Shown: one piece after another, positions 55,045 to 64,000 of the stretch
Numbering within the stretch: position 1 is the first letter of the stretch
Layout of the letters: every line of letters begins with the position of its first letter
DNA from: Comamonas antarctica
GTDB taxonomy: Bacteria > Pseudomonadota > Gammaproteobacteria > Burkholderiales > Burkholderiaceae_C
Direction: 5' to 3'
DNA length: 64,000 nucleotides
Assembly (NCBI RefSeq): GCF_013363755.1
Contig: NZ_CP054840.1
Span: 2,225,501-2,289,500 of the forward strand
Program-made: the position numbers and the translations under genes
The notes under the pieces: model-generated
Databases searched by the model: none
Told to the model about the DNA's origin: nothing
The model's input: the letters and a program-made list of their open reading frames with translations, nothing else

Positions 55045-55162
55045 GCCGCATGCCCCGTGCGCGCTCACGCAGCATTGTTACAAAATAGCCAGGGATCTTT
55101 TGTCAGGGTTAGAGCTGCTCGTTGGTCTTCTACGGGAACACCCCTCAACGCAAGCCCTTTCC

Positions 55163-57619
55163 ATGAACAAAAATCATTCAATAGCGCTAACCGAATCCTC
55201 GTTTAACCGATCGCCCTTGGCCAAGGCTGCCTTGGTCTGGGCAGCGACAGTCAGCCTTCTCGCCATGGCTCCCGCCGCCAAGGCACAGAATGCGGCGAGC
55301 GAGCCACGCGTGCCAACCGCCGTGCCTGCGCAAGCCTTGGCACAGACGCTCAGTACGTTGGCGCGACAAACGGGCGTCGCGATTGGCGCGGATGCGGCGC
55401 TCTTGCAAGGCCAGTCCGCCCCCGAGTTACCGGCCGGGCTCACGCTGCAACAAGCAATGGACCGGGCTCTGGCTGGCAGCGGACTGATGGCAGTTCGCAG
55501 CGGGCCGAACACCCTATCCATTCGCCCACAGCCATCCGCCAGCCCCGGCACGGTCGCGCTTCCTGCGGTGACAGTCACCGCCGCCAGGGACACGGAAACC
55601 GCCACTGGTCCCTTGACAGGCTATGTGGCACGCCGTGCCACGGCGGGGAGCAAGACCGATACGCCCATCATCGAAACCCCGCAGTCAGTCTCGGTGGTCA
55701 CCAGCGATGAACTGCGCAGCCGCCAGGCAGAAACCTTGTCCCAGGCGCTGAACTACACGCCGGGCGTCACCACCCAACCCACCAGCTTCAGCCGCACGGC
55801 CGACCGTTTCCGCATCCGCGGCATGGATGTGGAGTCGGCCAACGGCGGCTCCATGCGCGATGGCCTGCGGCTGCAAAGCAACTCCTACGATGGCATTCAA
55901 GAGCCCTATGGCTTGGAACGGGTGGAAGTGCTGCGCGGAGCGGCTTCGGTGCTCTATGGGCAGTTGTCGCCCGGTGGGGTGGTCAACGCCGTCAGCAAGC
56001 GCCCCACGTCAGAGCCCCTCCGAGAGCTGGGCTTGCAGCTGGGCAACCACGACCGCCGCCAGTTGACGGCAGACTTCAGCGGCCCCGTGGCCGGCAGTGA
56101 CACACTGGACTACCGGCTGACCATGCTCGGGCGCGACAGCAATACCGCAGATCGCTACATTCCGGACGACAAGCTGTACATCGCACCCGCCCTCACCTGG
56201 CGGCCGAGCGCGGACACCTCGCTGACCTTGCTGTCGTTCTACCAAAAGACCAACACGCGCTTTTCCGCCCCCCTGCCGTACCAACTGGTTGAGGGCGTGG
56301 GCGAGGGCCCCTACTTCATCGGCCGTGGCGAATTCATTGGCGAGCCCGACTACGACAGGATGAAAGGTGAGATGTTCACGCTGGGCTACGAGCTGAGTCA
56401 CGCGCTGAACGCCAGCACACGCCTGCAGCACAGCCTGCGCTTCTTCGAGTCCAAGGTGACCTGGAACTATCTGCAGGCACAAACGAGTGCAGCGGCCATT
56501 GCCGCAGCAGCCTCCACGGGTGTGCTGCGCCGCCAGTACAGCGACCGGCAAGAACACGCCAAGGGCCTGGCATCCGACACCCGCGTGGAGTGGAACGGCA
56601 AGCTGCTGGGCGCTGAACACAAAATGCTGGTAGGCCTCGATGCCTACCGCATGGACTATGACTCGAAGAACTTCCGCGCCAATACCTCGTCCCTCAATCT
56701 CAGCAGCTACAACTATGGCCAGCCGGTCGTGGTCAACCGTGATCCTGCGCTGGACCGCGGCTCGCGCCGGATAACCACGCAAGCCGGCCTGTACGTCCAA
56801 GACCAAGTCAACCTGGGAGACCGCTGGACCATCCTGGCCGGCCTGCGCCGCGACTGGGCACAGCAAGACCAGACCGCGCACCGCGACGGCAGCAACGCCG
56901 TGCAAAAGGACGAGGCCACCACCTGGCGAACCGGTGTGGTTTACAAGGCGTCCAACGGACTGGCACCATATCTGAGCTACAGCGAATCCTTCTTCCCGGT
57001 TTCGGTGTCCGAAGTGTCTGGTCAGAGCTTCCGGCCCACCAAGGGCAAGCAGTACGAGGCAGGCGTGCGCTACCAGCCCGATGGCAGCCGGATGCTGTTG
57101 AGCGCTGCCGTGTACGAGCTGGTGCAGGACAACGTGCTGAAATTCGATGCAGGACAGAACACCTATCGTCAGACGGGACAGGTGCGGTCACGGGGCTTTG
57201 AGCTCGAAGCCAAGGCTGAAGTCTCCCGGGCACTCAGCGTCATCGCGTCCTATGCCTACACCGATTCAAAGATCTCACGCAGCACCATTGCCAGCGAGAT
57301 AGGCCAGCGCAGCGAAGACACGCCCTACCATCAGGCAGCCCTCTGGGCCGACTACAACTTTGCCTCCTGGGGCTTGCCACAGCTGCGCCTGGCAGCAGGG
57401 GCGCGCTACAAGGGCAGCACCCGCGCATCAGGAATTGTCACCGCCATGCCGGCATACACGGTCTTTGATGGGATGCTGGGCTACCGCTTCGACGCCCACT
57501 GGGACCTCAACGTCAACGTGAGCAACGTCATGGACAAGAAGTTCACCAACTGCGAGTTCTCCATCTGCCACTACGGTGACGCCCGCCAGGCCAGCGCCAA
57601 CCTGACCTACCGCTGGTGA
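55163..57619 (+). CDS. TonB-dependent siderophore receptor with signalling domain
   Basis: The 818-residue outer-membrane receptor has a signal peptide ending PAAKAQN (about residue 34), an STN signalling domain (about 45-125, ALAQTLSTLARQTGVAIGAD), a plug beginning near TDTPIIETPQSVSVVTSDEL, and a 22-strand barrel ending ICHYGDARQASANLTYRW with the terminal aromatic. The STN domain marks a transducer-type receptor acting with the FecIR pair upstream. The barrel resembles FoxA/FhuE-type ferric-hydroxamate receptors, so ferrioxamine or a related xenosiderophore is plausible. The ATG at 55163 is preferred to a TTG at 55100. Its stop shares bases with the next start codon. Confidence 0.9.
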   Translation: MNKNHSIALTESSFNRSPLAKAALVWAATVSLLAMAPAAKAQNAASEPRVPTAVPAQALAQTLSTLARQTGVAIGADAALLQGQSAPELPAGLTLQQAMDRALAGSGLMAVRSGPNTLSIRPQPSASPGTVALPAVTVTAARDTETATGPLTGYVARRATAGSKTDTPIIETPQSVSVVTSDELRSRQAETLSQALNYTPGVTTQPTSFSRTADRFRIRGMDVESANGGSMRDGLRLQSNSYDGIQEPYGLERVEVLRGAASVLYGQLSPGGVVNAVSKRPTSEPLRELGLQLGNHDRRQLTADFSGPVAGSDTLDYRLTMLGRDSNTADRYIPDDKLYIAPALTWRPSADTSLTLLSFYQKTNTRFSAPLPYQLVEGVGEGPYFIGRGEFIGEPDYDRMKGEMFTLGYELSHALNASTRLQHSLRFFESKVTWNYLQAQTSAAAIAAAASTGVLRRQYSDRQEHAKGLASDTRVEWNGKLLGAEHKMLVGLDAYRMDYDSKNFRANTSSLNLSSYNYGQPVVVNRDPALDRGSRRITTQAGLYVQDQVNLGDRWTILAGLRRDWAQQDQTAHRDGSNAVQKDEATTWRTGVVYKASNGLAPYLSYSESFFPVSVSEVSGQSFRPTKGKQYEAGVRYQPDGSRMLLSAAVYELVQDNVLKFDAGQNTYRQTGQVRSRGFELEAKAEVSRALSVIASYAYTDSKISRSTIASEIGQRSEDTPYHQAALWADYNFASWGLPQLRLAAGARYKGSTRASGIVTAMPAYTVFDGMLGYRFDAHWDLNVNVSNVMDKKFTNCEFSICHYGDARQASANLTYRW

Positions 57620-58821
57620 TGCCGCAGCGCAAAGCATCGCTGCGGGGCTGCCTGGTCGTCGCCCACCGGCTCGCCGGGCTGACGCTGGCGGCTTTCCTAG
57701 TATTGGCAGGGTTGACCGGCAGCCTCTTGGTGTGGAACGCCGAGCTGGATGCCGCCTTGAACCCGCACTGGTTTCGGACCACGGCTTCCAACACCAACGA
57801 CCAACCGATGGACGCACTGGAGCTGCGCGACGTGGTCCAGGCACGCCATCCCCATGCCTTGGCCGCGCGTGTACCTCTGGCGCAGGAGCCAGGCCATGCC
57901 TTGGTGTTTCTGCTGCGCCCGCTGCCGGGCAAGGCGCCGTTGGAAAACGACCAGGTATTCGTGGACCCCAACAACGGCCAATTCCTCGGCGAGCGGCGCT
58001 GGGGAGACATCACCCAAACTTGGCGCAACCTGATGCCTTTTGTTTATCGCCTGCATTACTCGCTGGCGCTGGGGGCGGTCGGGACCTGGCTGCTGGGCCT
58101 GGTGTCGCTGCTGTGGATGCTCGACAGCATCGTGGGTTTTGCCCTGACGCTACCGGCAAGCGCGAAGAGCACCCAGCGCCCATGGCTGGGGCGATGGGCA
58201 CGTGCCTGGAAGCTGGAGATGCACAGCCGCTGGCGCGCCACCTTCGACCTGCACCGTGCCGGCGGTCTATGGCTGTGGCCCATCCTTTTCGTTCTGGCAT
58301 GGAGCAGTTTTGCCCTCAACCTTCCGCAGTGGCACGACCCCATGGTGCGAATTTTCAGCATGCAGCAGCCTGGCACCGGTGAACTGCCACGCCGCACTCA
58401 GCCCCTGCGGCAGCCCACACTTGACTGGAAAGCAGCCCACCTGCGGGCACAAGATCTGATGCAGGAACAAGCTTCGCTGCGCGGCTTCTCGGTGTCGGGG
58501 GAAAGCTCGTTGGCCTACGACCCTGTGCGCGGGCTGTACCGCTACGACGTTCGCAGCAGCCTGGACGTCACGGACCGCGGTGGCAGCACGAGGCTGTTTC
58601 TCGATGGGGAAACCGGCATCCTCGTCGCCACCTGGCTGCCCACCGGAGCGGCCGGGGGCGACACCTTCATCACTTGGATGAGCAACCTGCACATGGCCAG
58701 CGTGGGAGGGGTAACGTACAAGCTGACCATCACCTTGGCAGGATTGGTTGTTGCCATGCTCAGCCTCACCGGCGTGCTGATCTGGCTGCGCAAGCGCAGT
58801 GCGCGGCGCAAGTCCGGATGA
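57619..58821 (+). CDS. PepSY-associated membrane protein (siderophore reduction)
   Basis: The 400-residue protein overlaps the receptor gene (TGATG). It has four predicted membrane segments with conserved histidine-bearing motifs: AHRLAGLTLAAFLVLAGLTG (about residues 17-36), PFVYRLHYSLALGAVGTWLL, FDLHRAGGLWLWPILFVLAW and the C-terminal TFITWMSNLHMASVGGVTYK. This is the PepSY_TM family; members beside siderophore receptors (FpvG and PiuB-like) reduce ferric-siderophore complexes or aid iron release at the inner membrane. Four paired histidines could bind haem. It ends the operon; no terminator is evident. Confidence 0.87.
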   Translation: MPQRKASLRGCLVVAHRLAGLTLAAFLVLAGLTGSLLVWNAELDAALNPHWFRTTASNTNDQPMDALELRDVVQARHPHALAARVPLAQEPGHALVFLLRPLPGKAPLENDQVFVDPNNGQFLGERRWGDITQTWRNLMPFVYRLHYSLALGAVGTWLLGLVSLLWMLDSIVGFALTLPASAKSTQRPWLGRWARAWKLEMHSRWRATFDLHRAGGLWLWPILFVLAWSSFALNLPQWHDPMVRIFSMQQPGTGELPRRTQPLRQPTLDWKAAHLRAQDLMQEQASLRGFSVSGESSLAYDPVRGLYRYDVRSSLDVTDRGGSTRLFLDGETGILVATWLPTGAAGGDTFITWMSNLHMASVGGVTYKLTITLAGLVVAMLSLTGVLIWLRKRSARRKSG

Positions 58822-59328
58822 CCTTTTGAGCGACAGCCAAGGACCTCTTTGGATCGGCTGCTGGCCGACGCAAACCACCACGAGCGCGAATCCAAGCCTT
58901 GTTGCACTGACGCACCGAATCTGGATTCAGAGAACGACAGCTTACGTCGGCAGCAGACATTGGGCACAAGGGGCTGCGCCGACCTGCCCGACCAGGCGCA
59001 GAATTGCTTGCTGCATCGTAGGCTTACCATTCTTCAGCACCAATGGGCGCCAGTGATATGTCCGCATGCCGTAAACAGCGTCACGCGTGTTTTTGGATTG
59101 CAGCGCCATGGCCAGGCGCAGTTTGCGCAGCTGCAGCTGCTCGCGGGCTTTGCGGACGGAATGGGCGATCAGCATGCCCTCTCGACTATTGCCAGCCACT
59201 GCGCACTGCATCTGGCGGCCGCTGCCCGGGTCCTGCATGCAGCGGCACAACTGCACCCGCAGCCACCGCTTCTGCGACACAATTCATCCTTAGCCTGGAC
59301 AGTGGCAGCAGATCGAAGTGGGGTGACA
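58822..59328. other. Intergenic region with possible gene remnants
   Basis: About 500 bases separate the PepSY gene from the LysR gene. A minus-strand frame at 58942-59280 has protein-like sequence (MRTYHWRPLVLKNGKPTMQQ) but no family I recognise, and the plus-strand frame that joins the LysR gene has no LysR features before 59329. It may be the worn remains of a gene or mobile element at the edge of the inserted iron operon. Confidence 0.35.
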
Positions 59329-60264
59329 GTGGATATCAGACAGTTGCGGACCATCTTGGCCATCGCCGAAACCGGTAGCCTGACGCGGGCGGCAGAACTT
59401 CTGCATGTGGTTCAGCCGGCGCTGTCGCGGCAGCTTCGGCAACTGGAAGAGGAGTTGGGCACGCCCCTGTTCGCGCGCAATCGGTTGGGGATGGTCCTGA
59501 CCGTGCCGGGGCGACGCTTCGTGGATCAAGTCAGGCTCTCGCTGCAGGGCCTGTACCAGGCCAAGGCGGACATCGGCGCGGCGGCGGCGAATCTGATGGG
59601 CTCGGTGTCGATCGGCATGCTGCCCGCCCTGGCCACCACGCTGGCCGGTCCCCTGGTGATATCGCTCAGGCGCCAGTACCCTGACCTGAAGGTGCGCATC
59701 GCCACCGGCTTCACCGATTTCCTGCAACACAGCCTCGAGCACGGCAAGCTCGATATCTGCCTCATGGGCGACTACCTGCAATCGGAATTGCTGCATACCT
59801 CGCCGGTATTTCGCGAGCCCCTGTATGTGGTGGGATTGCCGAGTTCAGGACTGTCTCCGGCCGCGCCCGTGGGCCTGGCGGACGTCGCAAAGATGCCTCT
59901 GGTCGTTCCCGAAGCCGAAAGCCTGCGCAATGTGATTGACCGGGCCTGCACCATCATCGGCGTCGATCTGAATCTCGTGGCGGAATCGGACAGCACGGCC
60001 GTTCTCCTCGAGCTGGTCGAACGTGGCGTGGGCTTCACCATCCTGCCGGTCATGCCGATCGCCTCCATGCTCAAGGACAAGCGCCTGGTGGGCGCGCCCA
60101 TCATCGCGCCGCCCCTGCGCCGTACGGTCATCGTCGGCAGCCCGGTCATCAATCGCACTCCGCATACGGTGAAGGCCCTGCACGCAGAACTCGTCGGCCT
60201 GCTCAAGCCCATCGTGACGGGCTTCGCGGATGTCGGGGTGGAATGGCTTGCCAAGGAAAGCTGA
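59329..60264 (+). CDS. LysR-family transcriptional regulator
   Basis: The chosen GTG at 59329 (MDIRQLRTILAIAETGSLTR) gives 311 residues with the HTH at about 1-60 (AAELLHVVQPALSRQLRQLE) and an effector domain. The open frame continues upstream to 58849, but that part is not LysR sequence. gaagtgggg lies just upstream. It resembles NAC/Cbl-like or TTT-associated LysR proteins seen beside Bug receptors. It is convergent with the CoA-transferase-Bug-dehydrogenase operon, 24 bp apart, so it is a candidate regulator but not divergent from its supposed target. Confidence 0.87.
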   Translation: MDIRQLRTILAIAETGSLTRAAELLHVVQPALSRQLRQLEEELGTPLFARNRLGMVLTVPGRRFVDQVRLSLQGLYQAKADIGAAAANLMGSVSIGMLPALATTLAGPLVISLRRQYPDLKVRIATGFTDFLQHSLEHGKLDICLMGDYLQSELLHTSPVFREPLYVVGLPSSGLSPAAPVGLADVAKMPLVVPEAESLRNVIDRACTIIGVDLNLVAESDSTAVLLELVERGVGFTILPVMPIASMLKDKRLVGAPIIAPPLRRTVIVGSPVINRTPHTVKALHAELVGLLKPIVTGFADVGVEWLAKES

Positions 60265-60288
60265 GCGCCTCCCCTGTCCCATCAGCGA

Positions 60289-61245
60289 TTAGCTGGACGC
60301 GTCGTTGGCCGCGTGCTCCTTGCGCATTCTTGCCAGCTGCATCAGCTGCTGGTCGCGCCATTCGACGCGTGCCTCCCACTGGTCCAGCGGCAGCATCGCC
60401 CGGCGCTGCGCCACCACGTTGGCCACCAATTCATCGGTCCACGGGTCGTTTTGACCGCGCTCCTTGCCCATGCGTTCATAGGCCGGGCCCAGCTTTCGCG
60501 CATGCGCGGCGATGCCGCCGCGCGTGTTGAGGTCAGCGGTCTCGAACGGACCTATTACCGACCAGCGCAGTCCCAGGCCATTGCGAACCACCTTGTCGAC
60601 ATCTTCCACTGACGCCACGCCGTCGCGCACCAGGCAATAGGCCTCGCGCAGCAATGCGCCCTGCAGGCGGTTGAAGACAAAGCCTTCCACTTCCCGCTGG
60701 ACCACGATGGGGCTCATTCCCACCTGCTGGAAATAGGCGCTGCAGCGCTGCACCACCGCCGCATCGGTGAACGGCGCGGGAACCAGTTCCACAATGGGAA
60801 TCAGGTACGGCGGATTGCCCGGATGCGCAATCAGGCAGCGCTGGCGCGTGGCGAGTTCCGAACAAAAGCTGGACGCCGGCAGCGCCGAGGAGGCACTGCA
60901 CAGCGGGACCTCGGGTGCCACATGGCGCTCGAGCTGCGCAAAGAGTTCGCGCTTGATGTCGAGGACTTCCGGCACGCATTCCACCACGAGATCGCAATTC
61001 GCCACGGCGCTTTGCAGTTCAGGCGTCACCTCGATGCGTGCGGCCACCACTTCGGGCTCGCCCTCGAGCAGGCCCGCGGCGCTGAGCATCTTCAGCCTTG
61101 CGTCGATCTCGCCGGGAATCAAGGCGCAGCGTTCGGGCGACTGCTCGAAAATCCGCACGCTCTTGCCGGCGCGGGCAAATTGCAGTGCAAAAGCCACGCC
61201 AATGCTTCCGCCACCGGCCAGGGCTACATTCTTGAACTGATTCAT
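60289..61245 (-). CDS. 3-hydroxyacyl-CoA dehydrogenase family protein (lambda-crystallin-like)
   Basis: The 318-residue NAD-dependent enzyme has the dinucleotide motif ALAGGGSIGVAFALQFARAG (residues 8-27) and VVECVPEVLDIKRELFAQLE. The active-site segment LIAHPGNPPYLIPIVELVPA carries the catalytic histidine and resembles lambda-crystallin/L-gulonate 3-dehydrogenase and carnitine dehydrogenase (HPxNPPY-x-IPLVE), rather than fatty-acid FadB. GFVFNRLQGALLREAYCLV follows. It is the last gene of the leftward operon, 123 bp after the Bug gene. It probably oxidises a 3-hydroxy acid or its CoA ester. Confidence 0.85.
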   Translation of the reverse strand: MNQFKNVALAGGGSIGVAFALQFARAGKSVRIFEQSPERCALIPGEIDARLKMLSAAGLLEGEPEVVAARIEVTPELQSAVANCDLVVECVPEVLDIKRELFAQLERHVAPEVPLCSASSALPASSFCSELATRQRCLIAHPGNPPYLIPIVELVPAPFTDAAVVQRCSAYFQQVGMSPIVVQREVEGFVFNRLQGALLREAYCLVRDGVASVEDVDKVVRNGLGLRWSVIGPFETADLNTRGGIAAHARKLGPAYERMGKERGQNDPWTDELVANVVAQRRAMLPLDQWEARVEWRDQQLMQLARMRKEHAANDASS

Positions 61246-61368
61246 CTTCTTCCTTTATCGATGGTGCGCTGGCGGTCTGCATTCCCGGCCAGGTCCAAGG
61301 CTTGCCGCCAGCCGGGTGCCCCGGATTGCGCCGCTTTCCGATGCTATGCAGGGATCAGTAGCGGACCC

Positions 61369-62376
61369 TCAATCGAGCGAGATTTTCTCTCGCTTGACCA
61401 CTTCAGCGAGCTGCTTGACCTCGGTGGCAATGCGATTGGCAAAATATTGCGGACTTTGCATCACCACCACACCCTGCGCGCTCAAGGCCGCATGGGCGGC
61501 GGGCACGGCCATTGCCATCTTGGCGTGCGCATAGAGTTCCTCGACAATGGCCGCCGGCGTGCCGGCGGGGGCCAGCAGGCCCAGCCAGAACTTGACGTTG
61601 ATATCCGGAAATCCGGCCTGGGCCATGGTCGGCACGTCGGGCATTTGCGGCAGTCGCTCGTTGGACGTCACGGCCAGCGCTTTGAGTTTGCCGGACTGAA
61701 TCTGCGGAACGCTCGCCAGGGTGTCAAACGAACTGTTCACTTCACCGGCCATGACGGCCATGCTTGCCTGGGACGCGGCTTTGTAGGGGACATGGGTGGT
61801 CTGGATGTTCGCGCTGTTGCTCAACATGGCAAAGCCCAGGTGGGCAAGATTGCCGGCCCCGGCCGAGCCGTAGGTCAGCTGCGAAGGCTTGCGCCGGGCG
61901 TAAGCAATCAGGTCCTGCACGGAGTTGATGGCGTTGCTTTTGGCCCAGTCGGGATTGACGTTGAGAATGAACGGCGCATCCAGCACCACCGTGATCGGAA
62001 CCAGACTGCTGGCCTTGTACGGCGAATTCCTGTAGATCAGCGGATTCACGGTGATGCTGCTGCTGTTCGTGGCCAGCAGCGTGTAGCCGTCGGCTGCGGC
62101 ACGCGCAACTTCGGCAACGCCAATGGAGCCATTGGCGCCGCCCTTGTTGTCGATGATCACCGGCTGGCCCAGCGACTTTGCCATCCCGTTGGCAAGCATC
62201 CGGGCCATGGTGTCGGTGATGGAGCCGGCCGGGAATGGAACCACGATGCGAATGACTTTTGCGGGCCACTTCGCTTCCTGGGCCCATGCCGGGGACGCGG
62301 CCCAGGGCAGCGCCGCTGCGCCTGCAACACCTGCGGAAGCGGCCAGAAAATCACGACGCGAGCTGAACTTGTTCAT
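61369..62376 (-). CDS. Bug/TctC-family receptor with Tat-like signal
   Basis: The 335-residue receptor starts at the ATG at 62376 after tgaggagac. The N-terminus MNKFSSRRDFLAASAGVAG has the twin-arginine pattern (SRRDFL) followed by a hydrophobic stretch ending ASPAWAQ. The mature domain has IRIVVPFPAGSITDTMARML, VIIDNKGGANGSIG, LTYGSAGAGNLAHLGFAML, HVPYKAASQASMAV and LGLLAPAGTPAAIVEELYAH, all Bug features; the usual GG(P)-x-D of the first loop reads AGSITDT. It is 47 bp after the CoA-transferase gene and presumably binds the acid that the transferase activates. Ligand unknown. Confidence 0.9.
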   Translation of the reverse strand: MNKFSSRRDFLAASAGVAGAAALPWAASPAWAQEAKWPAKVIRIVVPFPAGSITDTMARMLANGMAKSLGQPVIIDNKGGANGSIGVAEVARAAADGYTLLATNSSSITVNPLIYRNSPYKASSLVPITVVLDAPFILNVNPDWAKSNAINSVQDLIAYARRKPSQLTYGSAGAGNLAHLGFAMLSNSANIQTTHVPYKAASQASMAVMAGEVNSSFDTLASVPQIQSGKLKALAVTSNERLPQMPDVPTMAQAGFPDINVKFWLGLLAPAGTPAAIVEELYAHAKMAMAVPAAHAALSAQGVVVMQSPQYFANRIATEVKQLAEVVKREKISLD

Positions 62377-62423
62377 GTTTTGTCTCCTCAGATTGATGGA
62401 TTTGAAATGCCCTGGGAAGCGCC

Positions 62424-64000
62424 TCAGGCCCGCTTCCTTGTAGCCACCGTTCCCGTTATCCCGCTGCTCTCCAGCGCATCCACCTGCCCTGCCGTCAAGC
62501 CTGTCACGCGCGAGAACACCTCGCGGCTGTGCTCGCCCAGCGTCGGGGCCACGCGGCATATTTCCAGCGGCTCCTGGCTTTCGCGAAACCACGGCGTGGT
62601 CGCAAGGTACTCTCCCAGATGCGCGCGCCGCACCTTGCGGAAGAAGCCGCGTCCGCGCAGATGCGGATCGTCGAGAACGTCCCATATCGGCTTCACGACG
62701 CCCGCGCTGACGCCCGCACGCTGCAGCAAACGCATGGCCTCCTCTGCAGGCCGCCGACTCGTCCAGGCCGTGATGGCCGCATCGATCTCTTCCCGTTGTG
62801 CGCGGCGTGCCGTGACACCCCACAACGCAGCGTCCAGGCCGAGTTCAGCCGCCATCACGACGGTCGCCAGGGATTTCCATTGCACGTCATTGACAACGCT
62901 GACCACCAGCCAGGCATCGTCGCCCGCACAGCGATAGATGCCGTGCGGCGCAAAGACCGGATGCAGATTGCCCTGGCGCCCACGGGTGCTGCCGTTGAGC
63001 GATTGCTCGATCAGAAACGGCGCGGCCAAGGGCAGCATGCACTCCACCTGCGAGAGATTGACATGCCGGCCGTGGCCGGTGCGCGCCTGCACCAGCAAGG
63101 CCAGCAATGCCGCCGCTCCCGCACTCACCCCTCCTATGGGATCCCCATAGGCATAGGAGGTCAGAGACGGCGGATTCTGCGCAAAGCCGGTATGGTGCGG
63201 CAGTCCGCTGGCCTGCTCCAGCGTGCCGCCGTAAGCGCGCACCCCGCTCCACTCGTTGCCGATGCCGAATGCGGGCATCGAGACCATCACCAGCCGGTCG
63301 TTCACCTTGCGCAGGGATGCGTAGTCGAGGCCCAGCTTGGGCAGGACCTCGGTCGAATAGTTCTCTATGACCATGTCGGCGGATTTCACCAGCTCGAGAA
63401 ACAGCGCACGGCCATCGGCATGCGTCAGGTCGAGCGTGACACCCAGCTTGTTGCGGTTCATCAACGCGAAGTTGGAATTCTTCTCGTAAAGACGGTCCCG
63501 GTAGAACTCCTCGGTGAAATGCGTGCCGCGCCACCAATCGGGGTACTGCGTTCCCTCCACCTTGATGACCTCGGCGCCAAAGTCCGCCAGCGTCCGCGCC
63601 GCCAAGGGGCCGGCCCAGCCCATGGTGAGGTCGATGACACGCATCTTGCGCAGCGGCTGCAGGCCTTCTGCGGCCCTGGTCCGCCCGGCTGCGCAGGCCA
63701 GCGCGGCCTCGCTGCGGTAGTGCTCGCTGTGCGCGCCTTTTTGCGCCGCGACGCCGCCGCGCAGCGGGCCTGCGTCGCCCAGTGGAAACGGCACGCCGAC
63801 ACCCTCGAAACGGCTGGCTCCTGACTCGATCGGAACAAAGGCCGCGCGTTCGCGGTGCACCTTCTGCGCCAGCAGTTCAGCCATCGTGGGAACCAGCACC
63901 GCGGGAAATTTTGCGCTGCCCAGCAGCTCGAACCACTCGCTGGCCGTTCTGGTCAGCAACGCCGGCTGCAAAAATGCATCGATTTCATCGGCGTGGCTGA
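62424..64000 (-). CDS. Tandem-domain class III CoA-transferase, 5' end outside the window
   Basis: The frame is open to the last base, so the gene is cut. The first visible 100 or so residues (DAFLQPALLTRTASEWFELL, then FPAVLVPTMAELL) match the C-terminal end of one CaiB/BaiF domain. After a linker a second full domain begins (MRVIDLTMGWAGPLAARTLA, then DFGAEVIKVEG) and runs to the end with GDPIGGVSAGAAALLALLVQ and the family segment HVNLSQVECMLPLAAPFLIE. Such two-domain enzymes are around 800 residues. They transfer CoA between carboxylates. It leads a leftward operon with a Bug receptor and a dehydrogenase. Confidence 0.85.
   Translation of the reverse strand, partial: SHADEIDAFLQPALLTRTASEWFELLGSAKFPAVLVPTMAELLAQKVHRERAAFVPIESGASRFEGVGVPFPLGDAGPLRGGVAAQKGAHSEHYRSEAALACAAGRTRAAEGLQPLRKMRVIDLTMGWAGPLAARTLADFGAEVIKVEGTQYPDWWRGTHFTEEFYRDRLYEKNSNFALMNRNKLGVTLDLTHADGRALFLELVKSADMVIENYSTEVLPKLGLDYASLRKVNDRLVMVSMPAFGIGNEWSGVRAYGGTLEQASGLPHHTGFAQNPPSLTSYAYGDPIGGVSAGAAALLALLVQARTGHGRHVNLSQVECMLPLAAPFLIEQSLNGSTRGRQGNLHPVFAPHGIYRCAGDDAWLVVSVVNDVQWKSLATVVMAAELGLDAALWGVTARRAQREEIDAAITAWTSRRPAEEAMRLLQRAGVSAGVVKPIWDVLDDPHLRGRGFFRKVRRAHLGEYLATTPWFRESQEPLEICRVAPTLGEHSREVFSRVTGLTAGQVDALESSGITGTVATRKRA

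Noticed and set aside
58942..59280. Minus-strand transposase-like remnant
   Set aside because: No DDE motif or terminal inverted repeat could be identified, so it is reported only as an unassigned region.
58849..59328. N-terminal extension of the LysR gene to 471 residues
   Set aside because: LysR proteins begin at the HTH; sequence before 59329 has no family features and the 311-residue form is normal.

Overview
The window is GC-rich (roughly two thirds G+C by eye) and reads as chromosome of a betaproteobacterium of the order Burkholderiales, most likely family Comamonadaceae. This is an inference from gene content: two Bug/TctC-type periplasmic receptors, a full liv operon, a PAS-LuxR regulator beside the 3-oxoacid CoA-transferase genes, ETF-ubiquinone oxidoreductase, and many LysR regulators. 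No rRNA, tRNA, CRISPR array or intact insertion sequence was found.

Layout. 1-13031: an AsmA-like protein (cut by the window start), a divergent HD-GYP protein, scoA-scoB with a divergent PAS-LuxR regulator and a perfect inverted repeat between them, a monofunctional catalase, an AhpD-type peroxidase-related protein, a thioesterase, ETF-QO, and a three-gene ABC transporter with hairpins between receptor and permease genes. 13079-25723: lysP-type lysine permease, an amidohydrolase, an acyl-CoA synthetase, the glycine cleavage genes gcvT-gcvH-gcvP, a hybrid sensor kinase and an RluA-type pseudouridine synthase. 25876-30950: livKHMGF, with a repeat-like insert between livH and livM. 30984-41475: an SDR, a Bug receptor, a LysR/MFS divergent pair, and a YhaJ-like LysR facing a pirin gene followed by an isochorismatase-fold hydrolase, a YtcJ-like amidohydrolase and an MFS exporter.

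41476-53547 is accessory DNA with lower and uneven GC. It holds two paralogous ankyrin-repeat genes (the second frameshifted in a C run), a metallo-beta-lactamase-fold lipoprotein, a three-gene leftward module (unknown protein, XRE-ImmA/IrrE metallopeptidase, PD-(D/E)XK-like nuclease), an AT-rich 776-residue protein joining a nucleoside-deoxyribosyltransferase/TIR-like N-terminus to a P-loop ATPase, and a GIY-YIG-like protein. I infer a defence-type island; the 776-residue protein and the three-gene module are the best candidates for an undescribed system.

53554-58821 is a FecI-FecR-TonB receptor-PepSY iron-siderophore operon, preceded by a pentanucleotide microsatellite that could make it phase-variable. 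59329-64000 holds a LysR gene convergent with a leftward catabolic operon: a tandem-domain class III CoA-transferase (cut by the window end), a Bug receptor and a 3-hydroxyacyl-CoA dehydrogenase.
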